Assembly: GCA_030065195.1 (NCBI GenBank)
Contig: JASJDE010000003.1
Span: 1 to 54,619, forward strand
Direction: 5' to 3'
Source: Erythrobacter sp.
Lineage (GTDB): Bacteria > Pseudomonadota > Alphaproteobacteria > Sphingomonadales > Sphingomonadaceae
DNA length: 54,619 bases
The stretch's first letter is position 1; every line of letters begins with the position of its first letter. The translations under genes were made by a program, and so were the position numbers. Below the pieces are notes generated by a model. That model was given only the letters and a program-made list of their open reading frames with translations. It searched no databases and had not been told where the DNA came from. This document shows positions 1-7,928 of the stretch, in pieces.

Positions 1-407
1 ACGCCTTGCGCAGCGACAGCGCCTATATCGACCAGGGCGAGCAGGACGAGTTGATCGTCCGCAAAGTAGCAAACAACCCACGCGCCGTCGGCGTGTTCGG
101 TTATTCCTATCTCGAAGAGAACACTGACACGGTGAAGGCGTTGACGGTCGGCGGAATCCAGCCCAGCGCCGAGACGATTGCCGATGGCAGCTATCCCGCT
201 TCGCGCCCGCTCTACGTCTATATCAAGAAGGCGCATGTCGGCGTCACGCCCGGCATTCAGGAATACCTCAATCAATGGGCGCAGAGTTGGAGTGCCGACG
301 GCCCGCTGACGGCGATCGGACTGGTGCCGGCAACGGATGAAGTTCAGGCGGCCAGCGCAGAAGCGGTCGGCAACCTGACCGTTATGACCAGCGAAGACCT
401 GGAGTAG
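1..407 (+). CDS. pstS: PstS-like phosphate ABC transporter substrate-binding protein (C-terminal part)
   Basis: The gene enters from the left edge; about 134 C-terminal residues remain and the stop is TAG at 405-407. The visible part reads as the end of the periplasmic phosphate-binding protein of a PstSCAB importer. It has the segment NPRAVGVFGYSYLEEN, the typical position where the protein fold closes over the ligand, then a SRPLYVYIKKAH strand and a final helix. The signal peptide and phosphate-contact loops lie outside the window. The next gene starts 58 bases downstream and is unrelated, so this gene probably ends its operon. The family call is firm; the exact symbol is an inference from half a protein. 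Confidence 0.75.
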   Translation, partial: ALRSDSAYIDQGEQDELIVRKVANNPRAVGVFGYSYLEENTDTVKALTVGGIQPSAETIADGSYPASRPLYVYIKKAHVGVTPGIQEYLNQWAQSWSADGPLTAIGLVPATDEVQAASAEAVGNLTVMTSEDLE

Positions 408-465
408 CCCTGATCCGTTTCGGGGGGCGCCTTGCCTCGGATGGGGCGCCCGCTAGGCTCGCAGT

Positions 466-1623
466 ATGAATGCCCGCAAGATCAATGCCTGGCACGATGC
501 CGGACTGATCGACGAAGAAACGCGCACGCGGCTCATCGCATATGAAGACGAGCATGCGCGCCCGCTGGCGCTGTGGGCGATTTTCGGAATCGGCGCGCTG
601 GCGATCGCGTTGGGTCTTATCTCGGTGGTCGCGGCCAATTGGGACGAGATCCCCGGCCAAATTCGGCTTTCGGTCCATTTCCTGATGATCCTCGGAACCT
701 TGGCCGCGCTGTTTCTGCATGGAGAGAGGCTGGCTCGGGCGAACCCCTGGGGCATTGAGGCATTGCTGTTTGTCGCCGCTGCCCTTGGCCTGACGTTCTT
801 CGGGCATCTTGGGCAAGTCTACCAGACCAGCGCGCCGCTTTGGGAACCCTTGGCGCTTTGGCTTTTGCTGTTCGGTCCGGTGTTGCTGCTCGTCGGACGC
901 AGCTGGCTCGCGGCTGCGCTGGTGGTTGGCGGTTCGATCTATTGCGCGTGGGAATACAACTACGCGCTGGGCGAATTGATACGCCGCCCCAGTGGCGAAA
1001 CGCCTCCCTATTTGTGGTTGGCCTTCGTGACCGCGCTTCCTGTGTTTTTTGCCCCGGTCGGGGCGTGGCTTCGCGGGCGAAGCGATCGATCGGCTTTCTG
1101 GCGTCGCCTAGAGCAATTGGGGTTGACCTATGCGGTTCTCGGCGCGTCGCTGTCATGCGCGCTGGCCAGCGTCGGAGCGTATGAGGATGGCGGCGAGGCG
1201 CTGAGCGCTTCCAGCCAGTTCATACGCGCCATCGGAGGGATCGCTGCCGGCATCCTGGTTGTGGTCACGCGGCCCGGTTTGTCGGGCCGCATGTCGGGAT
1301 CGATCATCGTTGGCGCGGGTGTGATCATCGGGAGCGCCATAGGGGTCAATGATTCCGACGTCTTTGCCGGGGGCCTATTCATGATTCTATGGGCCGGGAT
1401 CGCTGGTGCTGCGCTCTATGCCGGGTGGCGCGGCGTGTTCCAGGTGGCGGTTGCTACAATCGCGCTGCGGTTGATCGTCCTGAGCTTCGAACTGGCCAGC
1501 GATCTTCTGCTGAGCGGTTTCGGACTGATCGTGTCGGGCTTCCTGATCCTTGGTGTGGCCTGGCTGGCCGTTCGAGTGAGCCGGCGGTTCGCGCCGCCGC
1601 CGGAAGAGGAGGCGTCCACATGA
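466..1623 (+). CDS. DUF2157 domain-containing integral membrane protein
   Basis: A 385-residue protein with a short soluble N-terminus (residues 1-35, beginning MNARKINAWHDAGLIDEET) followed by about ten hydrophobic segments to the C-terminus. The N-terminal helix pair followed by the ALWAIFGIGALAIALGLI membrane segment is the DUF2157 arrangement. The family has no established biochemical function. The stop codon overlaps the ATG of the next gene (ATGA at 1620-1623). That gene encodes a GDYXXLXY protein, the partner usually found with DUF2157/DUF4401 membrane proteins, so the two are probably translationally coupled and act together in the inner membrane. Confidence 0.85.
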   Translation: MNARKINAWHDAGLIDEETRTRLIAYEDEHARPLALWAIFGIGALAIALGLISVVAANWDEIPGQIRLSVHFLMILGTLAALFLHGERLARANPWGIEALLFVAAALGLTFFGHLGQVYQTSAPLWEPLALWLLLFGPVLLLVGRSWLAAALVVGGSIYCAWEYNYALGELIRRPSGETPPYLWLAFVTALPVFFAPVGAWLRGRSDRSAFWRRLEQLGLTYAVLGASLSCALASVGAYEDGGEALSASSQFIRAIGGIAAGILVVVTRPGLSGRMSGSIIVGAGVIIGSAIGVNDSDVFAGGLFMILWAGIAGAALYAGWRGVFQVAVATIALRLIVLSFELASDLLLSGFGLIVSGFLILGVAWLAVRVSRRFAPPPEEEAST

Positions 1624-2183
1624 AGGCGAAGGTGGCGCGCCTTGCGGTTGTCGTGTTGCCCGTCATCGGTTTGGGCGGCTTGTGGGCATGGAGCGACCAC
1701 CTGAGCCGCCAGGGCACCGAATGGGATGTCGCCGTACGAGGCTACGACCCGCGCGATCTGCTGCGCGGGCACTATGTCGAGTTCACCTATGACTGGCCGG
1801 AGCCGGAGCGCGAGGAGGAGTTGGATGGGCCGACGCGATTGATCGAAGCGCCGCGATTGCTGTGTCTCCATGGCGACCCTCCCGAACTCGAACTCGCAGA
1901 ACGGATCGAGGAAGACAGTTTGGCGGACTGCGCCCATCCAGCGCGCGCCAATCCCGCTGGCGTCTATGGCTATGGCAGCCTGAGGCGCGGGCGTTTTTAC
2001 GTAGGACAGGACCGCGCACGCGAGATCGACGACGCAATGCGAGACCGCGACCAGCGCGGCATCGTGCGCATCCGCCAGCGCGACGATGGAACGATCACCC
2101 CTGTCTCGATCCGGTTTCGACCGCTCACCGCGGCGGAGATCGAGGAGCGCGACAGGCAATCGGAAGAAACCGTCGATCCCTAG
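1620..2183 (+). CDS. GDYXXLXY domain-containing protein
   Basis: A 187-residue protein with one N-terminal hydrophobic segment (about residues 6-24, signal anchor or signal peptide) and a soluble, presumably periplasmic, domain. Residues about 40-56 (YDPRDLLRGHYVEFTY) match the pattern that names the family, with the usual GDY replaced by a GHY-type variant after the DLLRG turn. The start ATG overlaps the stop of the DUF2157 gene by four bases, which fixes the start better than any upstream codon. The two genes form a two-gene unit. The function is unknown; this pairing is the only contextual clue. Confidence 0.85.
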   Translation: MKAKVARLAVVVLPVIGLGGLWAWSDHLSRQGTEWDVAVRGYDPRDLLRGHYVEFTYDWPEPEREEELDGPTRLIEAPRLLCLHGDPPELELAERIEEDSLADCAHPARANPAGVYGYGSLRRGRFYVGQDRAREIDDAMRDRDQRGIVRIRQRDDGTITPVSIRFRPLTAAEIEERDRQSEETVDP

Positions 2184-2382
2184 AAAGCAGTTCGCCCGGA
2201 AAACCGGAGATTGCACCCCAGTGGACTCGGGTGGGGCCGAACCATGTGTGAGGCAACGCGCGAACGATGCGACTGGACCTTCCGGTGTTACCAACGGCTC
2301 GGAAATGTCGACGAGCGGCTCTAGGGCTAGGGGCCGGGAACGACTATGGTTTCTCAATTTCTCGGTGCTCGGATGACATGAT

Positions 2383-3228
2383 GTGAATGATCGACGGATA
2401 CCGCAATGGACGGCGCTCGATTGGTTGTTTGCCGCAATCATTCCGGGTGCGTTCTTCGCATTCGAAGCGCTCGCGGTCGTCAGCTTCCCTATCCTGCGAG
2501 CACCGAATGTCGGCTTGCTGCAACAGATCGGCCTGTGGTTGTTGTTCTTCGGCCTTTGGGTTCTGGTGCCACGCACAATCTGGCTCCTCACCCCCCAGAA
2601 TCGATTGGAGATCGGGAGCCGCGAATGGCGCGAAGCCCTGCTCCGCCTTACGCTGCTTGGTTGTGGGCTTGGGGCCGCTCACCTGGCCTTGTTGGCAGGC
2701 ATCTTGAGAACGATGCATGCGCCGCCGGGCGGTCAGCTCCACGATTTTCTTTCGTCCTATGCGGAAACCCTGCTGGGCCGTGCTCCGATCTGGCTGCTTG
2801 CCTTCGGTATCGCCGCCTTCGTCATCGCCTTGGTCAAGCCGCAGCGCGCGAAGCCGGCCGAACCTCCTTCGCGCATCGAGTTGCGGGATCGCGGGCGGAC
2901 ACGGCTGGTGGAGTTGCACGAGATCGTGTGGATCAAGGCCAGCGGCAACTATGTCGAATATCATCTGCTCGACGGCGTCGTTCTGGCTCGCCAGTCGCTG
3001 CGTTCGGTGCGTGCCACGCTCGGCGAAGACATCTTCATTCCGTCGCATCGCAGCGCGTTGGTCAACAGGTCGCATGTGAAAGCCATCCGGGCCGGAGGCC
3101 CAGACGAAGCCTATCGTGCGGTGATGGCAAACGGCGATGAAGCGCCTTTGAGTCGCCGTCATCTCTCTCGATTTCGCGATGCCATGGCCGGCGGCAAGAA
3201 CGGCGACTTGACGGCTCGAACACAATAA
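2383..3228 (+). CDS. Membrane-anchored LytTR-family DNA-binding regulator
   Basis: A 281-residue protein with a GTG start at 2383. About four hydrophobic segments occupy residues 12-150 and a LytTR DNA-binding domain occupies residues about 170-265, recognised from ELHEIVWIKASGNYVEYHL, the LARQSLRSV segment and FIPSHRSALVNRSHV. There is no receiver domain, so it is not a classical response regulator. The membrane part probably senses or tethers while LytTR binds direct-repeat promoter sites. No histidine kinase is adjacent. The preceding 199 bases hold no gene I can support. The secreted protein that follows, 75 bases downstream on the same strand, is a candidate target or partner. Confidence 0.85.
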   Translation: MNDRRIPQWTALDWLFAAIIPGAFFAFEALAVVSFPILRAPNVGLLQQIGLWLLFFGLWVLVPRTIWLLTPQNRLEIGSREWREALLRLTLLGCGLGAAHLALLAGILRTMHAPPGGQLHDFLSSYAETLLGRAPIWLLAFGIAAFVIALVKPQRAKPAEPPSRIELRDRGRTRLVELHEIVWIKASGNYVEYHLLDGVVLARQSLRSVRATLGEDIFIPSHRSALVNRSHVKAIRAGGPDEAYRAVMANGDEAPLSRRHLSRFRDAMAGGKNGDLTARTQ

Positions 3229-3303
3229 TCGCCCGCCCGTCCCATTCGCATTGCCAGTCACCATCGCAGGCGGATGGTTGGGGTGCCCAAATTGGAGTAC
3301 CCC

Positions 3304-4095
3304 ATGCGAAACCATAACAAGATCGTGATTGCACTCCTGTCGGCGGCGCTGTGCTCCATGCCGGCCAGCGCAGGCGCCGGAGCTGAAGAATCCCCCGCCA
3401 TTGCGGCCGAAGTCGTCCAGATTTCGCCCGGAGATGCAGGCGTTTCGATCGACATCTCGTCCGACTACCGCGCCGAATATTCCAGCGCCTTTGCCAAAGC
3501 GGGCGCATTCACACTGCTCGCTTTGAGGACCGGAGATGGAAAGACGCTGATGCTGGCAGACATCATCCCGACCGGCGATACTGTGATCGTGTCGCAGCGC
3601 CACCTCGATTTGCCATCGATGCGAGTGAAGTTCGTCGCAGGACCGTTCCTGGCCTGGGGCACGGAGTTCGTGGTCACGGCAAGCGCGCCGTCGGGTCAGG
3701 CCTGGGCTCGCGTGCCGATCGGCCCGGGAGAGGTGAAGTCTGATGCACGGGGGATTTCGACCGGAGGGTTCTTCTCCGATATGTATTCGCCGCTGCTTGC
3801 GGCGTTGATGCCGCGGCCCCCCGGCACCGTTTTGACCCTGCCCGCGAGCTATCCGCGCGCGGATGAAACTTTCACCATCGAGTTCGACAGATACGAAGTC
3901 ATGGGGCGCGAAGCGCTTGGACTCCAAGCCGGTTTCGAATGCGAGTGCTGGAAGATCGAGAAGCAGGGATGGGATGGTTCGACGGAGCATATCTGGGTCG
4001 ACCGCAAAGCGCCCTATGTCTTCAAGCGCGTTCGCAATCCGGGAAGCGATCGTGAATTCGTTTCCGAACTGGTAGCGTTCGAGACTGTCGACTGA
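3304..4095 (+). CDS. Secreted protein of unknown function
   Basis: A 263-residue protein. The ATG at 3304 is chosen because it is followed at once by a clean signal peptide (MRNHNKIVIALLSAALCSMP, cleavage near ASAGA) and preceded by GGAG at a spacing of six bases. An in-frame ATG 30 bases earlier would bury the signal. The mature part is about 240 residues, mostly beta-rich by eye, with two cysteines close together in the ECECWKIE segment near residue 217. I do not recognise a named family. It converges with ftsK, whose stop lies 51 bases away. Periplasmic location is inferred from the signal peptide. Confidence 0.75.
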   Translation: MRNHNKIVIALLSAALCSMPASAGAGAEESPAIAAEVVQISPGDAGVSIDISSDYRAEYSSAFAKAGAFTLLALRTGDGKTLMLADIIPTGDTVIVSQRHLDLPSMRVKFVAGPFLAWGTEFVVTASAPSGQAWARVPIGPGEVKSDARGISTGGFFSDMYSPLLAALMPRPPGTVLTLPASYPRADETFTIEFDRYEVMGREALGLQAGFECECWKIEKQGWDGSTEHIWVDRKAPYVFKRVRNPGSDREFVSELVAFETVD

Positions 4096-4146
4096 CCGGA
4101 CTCGGCAAACAGGCGGCCCGCCGCTGAAGTACTCGGACCCTAGCGA

Positions 4147-6546
4147 TCAGATCGGATTGCCGTCCTGATCGCGGAAGATCTCGCGCCGGCCGACATGATT
4201 GGCCGGCCCGACGAGCCCTTCGCTTTCCATGCGCTCGATCCATTTGGCCGCGGTGTTGTAGCCCACGCCCATCTGGCGCTGGAGCCACGATCCCGATGCC
4301 TTCTGGTTCTCGATCACGATTTGACAGGCCTGGCGGTACTTGCGCTCTTCGGGACTGTCGGAAGCCGTCAGGTCGTCTTCGAAATTGAGACCGCCGCCAT
4401 CTTCGGGTTCTTCGGTAACGGCGTCGACATATTCGGGCTGGCCCTGTGCGCGCCAGAAATCGGCGACGGCCTCGACCTCTTCATCGCTCACGAACGGCCC
4501 ATGGACGCGCACCATCGCGCCGGTGTTCGGCTTGTAGAGCATGTCGCCCCTGCCCAGCAGCTGTTCGGCGCCCTGTTCGCCGAGGATCGTGCGGCTGTCG
4601 ATCCGGCTGGTGACCTTGAAGCTGATGCGGGTCGGCAGGTTGGCCTTGATGACGCCAGTGATGACATCGACCGAGGGACGCTGCGTCGCCATGATCAGGT
4701 GGATGCCCGCCGCCCGCGATTTCTGGCTGAGTCGCTGGATCAGGACTTCGATTTCCTTGCCGACCGTCACCATCAGGTCGGCGAGCTCGTCGACGATTAA
4801 AACGATCTGCGGCAGCGGTTCGTAGTCGAGCTGTTCTTCTTCGTAGAGCTGTTCGCCGGTTTCTGGATCGAAACCCGTTTGCACGCGTCGACCGAGTGGC
4901 TTGCCTTTGGCGATCGCCGCGCGAACCTTGTCGTTGAAACTGTTGATGTTGCGCGAATTGACCGAGCTCATCATCCGATAGCGCTTCTCCATCTCCTCGA
5001 CCGCCCATTTGAGCGCGCGAACCGATTTGTGCGGCTCGGTCACGACGGGAGAAAGGAGGTGCGGAATGTCGTCGTAACTCTTGAGTTCGAGGACTTTGGG
5101 ATCGATCAGGATCAGGCGGCATTCGGCCGGTGTGAAATGGTAGAGTAGGCTCAGCAGGATGCAGTTGAGCCCGACCGACTTGCCCGAACCGGTGGTACCG
5201 GCCACCAGCAGGTGCGGCATCGCGGCCAGGTCGGCGATGATCGGTTCGCCGGCGATATCCTTGCCGAGGATGATGGGCAGATTGCCTTTGTGCTCCGCGA
5301 AGTCGGCGCTGGCGGCCAATTCCTTGAGCATCACCATCTGGCGGTCGGCATTGGGCAGCTCGATCCCCATCACGGTCTTGCCGGGAATGGGCGACACACG
5401 AGCGGAGATCGCGCTCATGTTGCGAGCGATATCTTCGGCTAGGCCGACGACTCTGCTGGCCTTTATTCCCGGAGCGGGCTCGAGTTCGTACATAGTGACA
5501 ACCGGCCCGGTGCGCACCGCAGTGATTTCGCCCTTCACATTGAAGTCGTCGAGAACGTTTTCGAGCAGTCGGGCGTTGCGCTCCAATGCCAGCTTGTCGA
5601 GCTTGGGTGCATTGTCGGCAGGCGGTTCTGCCAGAAGGTCGAGGCTGGGCAATTCGAAACTGGCAAACATGTCGCGCTGATTCTGCTTTGCCGCCACCGC
5701 CTTCTTGGGTGGAGCCGACGGGTCGGTGATCTCCGGCGACCGGCGGCGTGGTTCAGGTTCCGCCCGCACTTCCGGCTTGGCCTTTGACTGGCGGCGCGAT
5801 TTCGGTGCCGCCACGGCGTCGTCGCTATCCCCTCCCGGAATAGCCAGCTGTCCGGCCCGTCCGATGAACGGGATCCTGGACAGGATACCATCCTCTCTGG
5901 TCAGGAAATCGGGAAGGGTCAGCAAAGCACGCCAATCGATGGCGAACACGCGCGTCAGCAAGCCGACGGCACCTGCAAGGCATATCAACGCCAAGGCAAG
6001 GATGACCCAACCGGACGCGGCCTCTCCCAATCGCGAAGCCAGTGCTTCGATCGCCGTCGCTCCCAGCAGACCCGAAACGCCGCCCAATTGCGCCGGCAAG
6101 GTTCCCCCTGCAGTGTCGAAAGCAAGCGAGAGCACCGTGCCCAGTAGAACCATCGCGATCAGCAACAGGCCCGTGGGAAGCCACCACCGCGTGCTTTCCA
6201 CCTGCTCGTCGATGCTGTCGTCGTTCTCGACATCGCGCCACAACTTGCGTGCCGAGACATAGAGGAGCGGCAGCAGCAGCACGCCGGGCAGGCCGAACGC
6301 GAACAGCACCCGATCGGCGGTCCAAGCCCCGGCGCCGCCCATCCAGTTGCTGATCTGGTCGGGCGCCGCGGCGGTCGACGGGCTGGGATCGGTCTGGGTG
6401 TAGCTGATCAGCGACAGCGCGAGAAAGGCCATCGCTGCGATGAGGACGCCCGCGCCCGTCATCTGCGCGGCGCGACGCAACGAACGGCGCAGCCCGGCGC
6501 GCCAATCGGCGGTCGATTTGCGGGTGTTGACAGCGCGGCTGGCCAT
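4147..6546 (-). CDS. ftsK: DNA translocase FtsK
   Basis: A 799-residue FtsK/SpoIIIE translocase that pumps DNA through the division septum and helps resolve chromosome dimers. Four N-terminal membrane segments lie at residues about 30-50, 78-98, 122-142 and 180-200. A charged linker (about 240-300) follows, then the alpha/beta motor with Walker A GTTGSGKSV at about 450-458 and Walker B-like IVLIVDELADLM. The C-terminal gamma winged helix (about 725-790, with QRQMGVGYNTAAKWIERME) reads the KOPS polarity signals. The length is normal for alphaproteobacteria, whose linker is much shorter than in E. coli. The ATG at 6544-6546 is preceded by a GGAGG-like site. It lies downstream of the thiamine-synthase-like gene but is separately spaced (74 bases). 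Confidence 0.97.
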   Translation of the reverse strand: MASRAVNTRKSTADWRAGLRRSLRRAAQMTGAGVLIAAMAFLALSLISYTQTDPSPSTAAAPDQISNWMGGAGAWTADRVLFAFGLPGVLLLPLLYVSARKLWRDVENDDSIDEQVESTRWWLPTGLLLIAMVLLGTVLSLAFDTAGGTLPAQLGGVSGLLGATAIEALASRLGEAASGWVILALALICLAGAVGLLTRVFAIDWRALLTLPDFLTREDGILSRIPFIGRAGQLAIPGGDSDDAVAAPKSRRQSKAKPEVRAEPEPRRRSPEITDPSAPPKKAVAAKQNQRDMFASFELPSLDLLAEPPADNAPKLDKLALERNARLLENVLDDFNVKGEITAVRTGPVVTMYELEPAPGIKASRVVGLAEDIARNMSAISARVSPIPGKTVMGIELPNADRQMVMLKELAASADFAEHKGNLPIILGKDIAGEPIIADLAAMPHLLVAGTTGSGKSVGLNCILLSLLYHFTPAECRLILIDPKVLELKSYDDIPHLLSPVVTEPHKSVRALKWAVEEMEKRYRMMSSVNSRNINSFNDKVRAAIAKGKPLGRRVQTGFDPETGEQLYEEEQLDYEPLPQIVLIVDELADLMVTVGKEIEVLIQRLSQKSRAAGIHLIMATQRPSVDVITGVIKANLPTRISFKVTSRIDSRTILGEQGAEQLLGRGDMLYKPNTGAMVRVHGPFVSDEEVEAVADFWRAQGQPEYVDAVTEEPEDGGGLNFEDDLTASDSPEERKYRQACQIVIENQKASGSWLQRQMGVGYNTAAKWIERMESEGLVGPANHVGRREIFRDQDGNPI

Positions 6547-6620
6547 GCATTCCTCCTACAGGAACACACCATGAATCTTCCCAAGACTCCGGTCAAGCGC
6601 AGTGCGTCGAAGTGCAGCGA

Positions 6621-7163
6621 CTAGCTCAACCCGTCGATTGCGGCCCAACGGGGCCAATCGAGCTCCCTGGCACGCCCCGCAGTCATCCCGCCCAGTGCGA
6701 TCACCGGAGCGACAGACGCACGGGCGAGACGATGAAATCCCTCAATTCCAAGCACTTCTCCGCCCGGATGCGACCGGGTCTGGAAAACGGGCGAGAGCAT
6801 GATCGCGTCGGCTGCCCCGCGGTCCGCATCGACCATTTCGTCGTCGTCGTGGGCGGTGGCAATCCATTTCATGCCCGCCGGCGGCATCCGGTTGGAGGGT
6901 CCGTACACCCCGTCGGCACCCCATTGCACAGCGGTTTCGTATGTGTCGGAGACGATTGCCCAGTGCTTCCCCGCGCGCAGCGATGGCAGAAGGCCTGCGA
7001 ACCGGTTCGCGCGTTCGTCCTCGGGCAAATGATAGTGACGGAACACGAAGCCCGATCCTTCCGGCAGGCGAGCGATCGCAGCCTCAAGCACCCCATCGTT
7101 GCGTTCGTCGCTGAGGAGCCACAGCAAGGGGACCTCGGTATCGGGGGACTGGTGTCGAACCAT
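6621..7163 (-). CDS. Thiamine phosphate synthase family (ThiE/TenI-like) protein
   Basis: A 180-residue TIM-barrel protein of the ThiE/TenI family. Visible marks are LLWLLSDERN at the first strand, WGADGVYGPSN (the ADGVHLG-like turn of ThiE), ADAIMLSPVFQTRSHPG (matching the GPVFPTRSHP loop) and VIALGGM near the end. It is shorter than ThiE (about 200-220 residues). The phosphate and pyrimidine contacts cannot all be matched, so it may be a genuine thiamine-phosphate synthase or a TenI-like relative. The ATG at 7161-7163 is chosen because residues before it have no family similarity and would overlap yggS. It is head to head with yggS, with 22 bases between the start codons. Confidence 0.8.
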   Translation of the reverse strand: MVRHQSPDTEVPLLWLLSDERNDGVLEAAIARLPEGSGFVFRHYHLPEDERANRFAGLLPSLRAGKHWAIVSDTYETAVQWGADGVYGPSNRMPPAGMKWIATAHDDDEMVDADRGAADAIMLSPVFQTRSHPGGEVLGIEGFHRLARASVAPVIALGGMTAGRARELDWPRWAAIDGLS

Positions 7164-7185
7164 GGCTCGGCTATAGCGACAGGCC

Positions 7186-7848
7186 ATGGAAAGTGCAGCC
7201 ACCCGCCTCGCAGGAGTCGAAGACAATATCGCTCGGATGTGCCGAGTCGCTCGGCGCGATCGCGATGAGGTGACGCTGATCGCCGTCAGCAAGACCCATC
7301 CGCCTGAGGCAATCGTTCCGCTTCTCGAAACCGGGCAGCGTGTTTTCGGCGAGAACCGAGTGCAGGAAGCACAGGGCAAGTGGCCGGCGCTGCGCGAGGC
7401 CTATCCCGATATCGAATTGCATCTGATCGGCCAGCTACAGTCGAACAAGGCCGAAGATGCGGTCGAACTGTTCGACGTGATTCACTCGCTTGACCGCCTG
7501 AGCTTGCTGAAGGCTCTGGCCAAGGCGATGGACAAGACTGGCAAGCGAGTGCCGTGCTTTATCCAGGTCAATATCGGCGATGAGGAGCAAAAGGGCGGAT
7601 GCCCGATCCGCGAGGTGCCCCACTTCATTACAGAAGTGCGCGACGCCGACATCCCGGTGGAGGGCCTGATGTGTCTGCCGCCAGCGGGGATCGAACCCGC
7701 GCCCTTCTTCGCCTTGCTTCATAAACTGGCCGAGGACAATGGCTTGGGCGGGCTCAGCATGGGTATGAGCGGCGACTATGAAACTGCAGTCCAACTGGGT
7801 GCGACCCATGTGCGGGTCGGCACCGCCTTGTTCGGACCGCGTTCATAG
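7186..7848 (+). CDS. yggS: YggS-family pyridoxal-phosphate homeostasis protein
   Basis: A 220-residue single-domain PLP-binding protein (YggS/PLPBP, PF01168) folded like the alanine racemase barrel. The PLP lysine lies in LIAVSKTHP (residue about 36). Other family marks are VFGENRVQEAQ, LHLIGQLQSNKA, FIQVNIGDEEQKGGC and the C-terminal phosphate-binding LSMGMSGDYETAVQLGATHVRVGTALFG. The family has no known catalytic activity; it buffers free PLP and its loss disturbs amino acid pools. The ATG sits 22 bases from the divergent thiamine-synthase-like start, and there is only a weak ribosome site. A bidirectional terminator follows the stop. Confidence 0.95.
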   Translation: MESAATRLAGVEDNIARMCRVARRDRDEVTLIAVSKTHPPEAIVPLLETGQRVFGENRVQEAQGKWPALREAYPDIELHLIGQLQSNKAEDAVELFDVIHSLDRLSLLKALAKAMDKTGKRVPCFIQVNIGDEEQKGGCPIREVPHFITEVRDADIPVEGLMCLPPAGIEPAPFFALLHKLAEDNGLGGLSMGMSGDYETAVQLGATHVRVGTALFGPRS

Positions 7849-7868
7849 CTGTAACGGCGGCTCCAGAC

Positions 7869-7904
7869 GAAAAGGGCGCCCCGTTGCCGGAGCGCCCCGT
7901 TTCA
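7869..7904. terminator. Hairpin terminator between yggS and the TonB receptor gene
   Basis: A GC-rich inverted repeat of nine pairs with one mismatch (gggcgcccc at 7874-7882, ggagcgccc at 7889-7897) lies between two convergent stops. It is flanked by an A-run on the left and a short T-rich stretch on the right, so it can serve both strands. Confidence 0.7.
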
Positions 7905-7928
7905 ATTGGAGCGTAAGGTCGCTCGATC

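Noticed and set aside
2344..3990. 548-residue minus-strand frame over the LytTR and secreted-protein genes
   Set aside because: Arg/His/Gln-rich shadow frame; both plus-strand genes have domains or a signal peptide.
7684..7700. tRNA T-arm-like sequence (gcggg, loop, cccgc) inside yggS
   Set aside because: It lies in the conserved PPAGIEPAP part of YggS. No acceptor, D or anticodon arm or CCA is found around it, so it is a coding coincidence.
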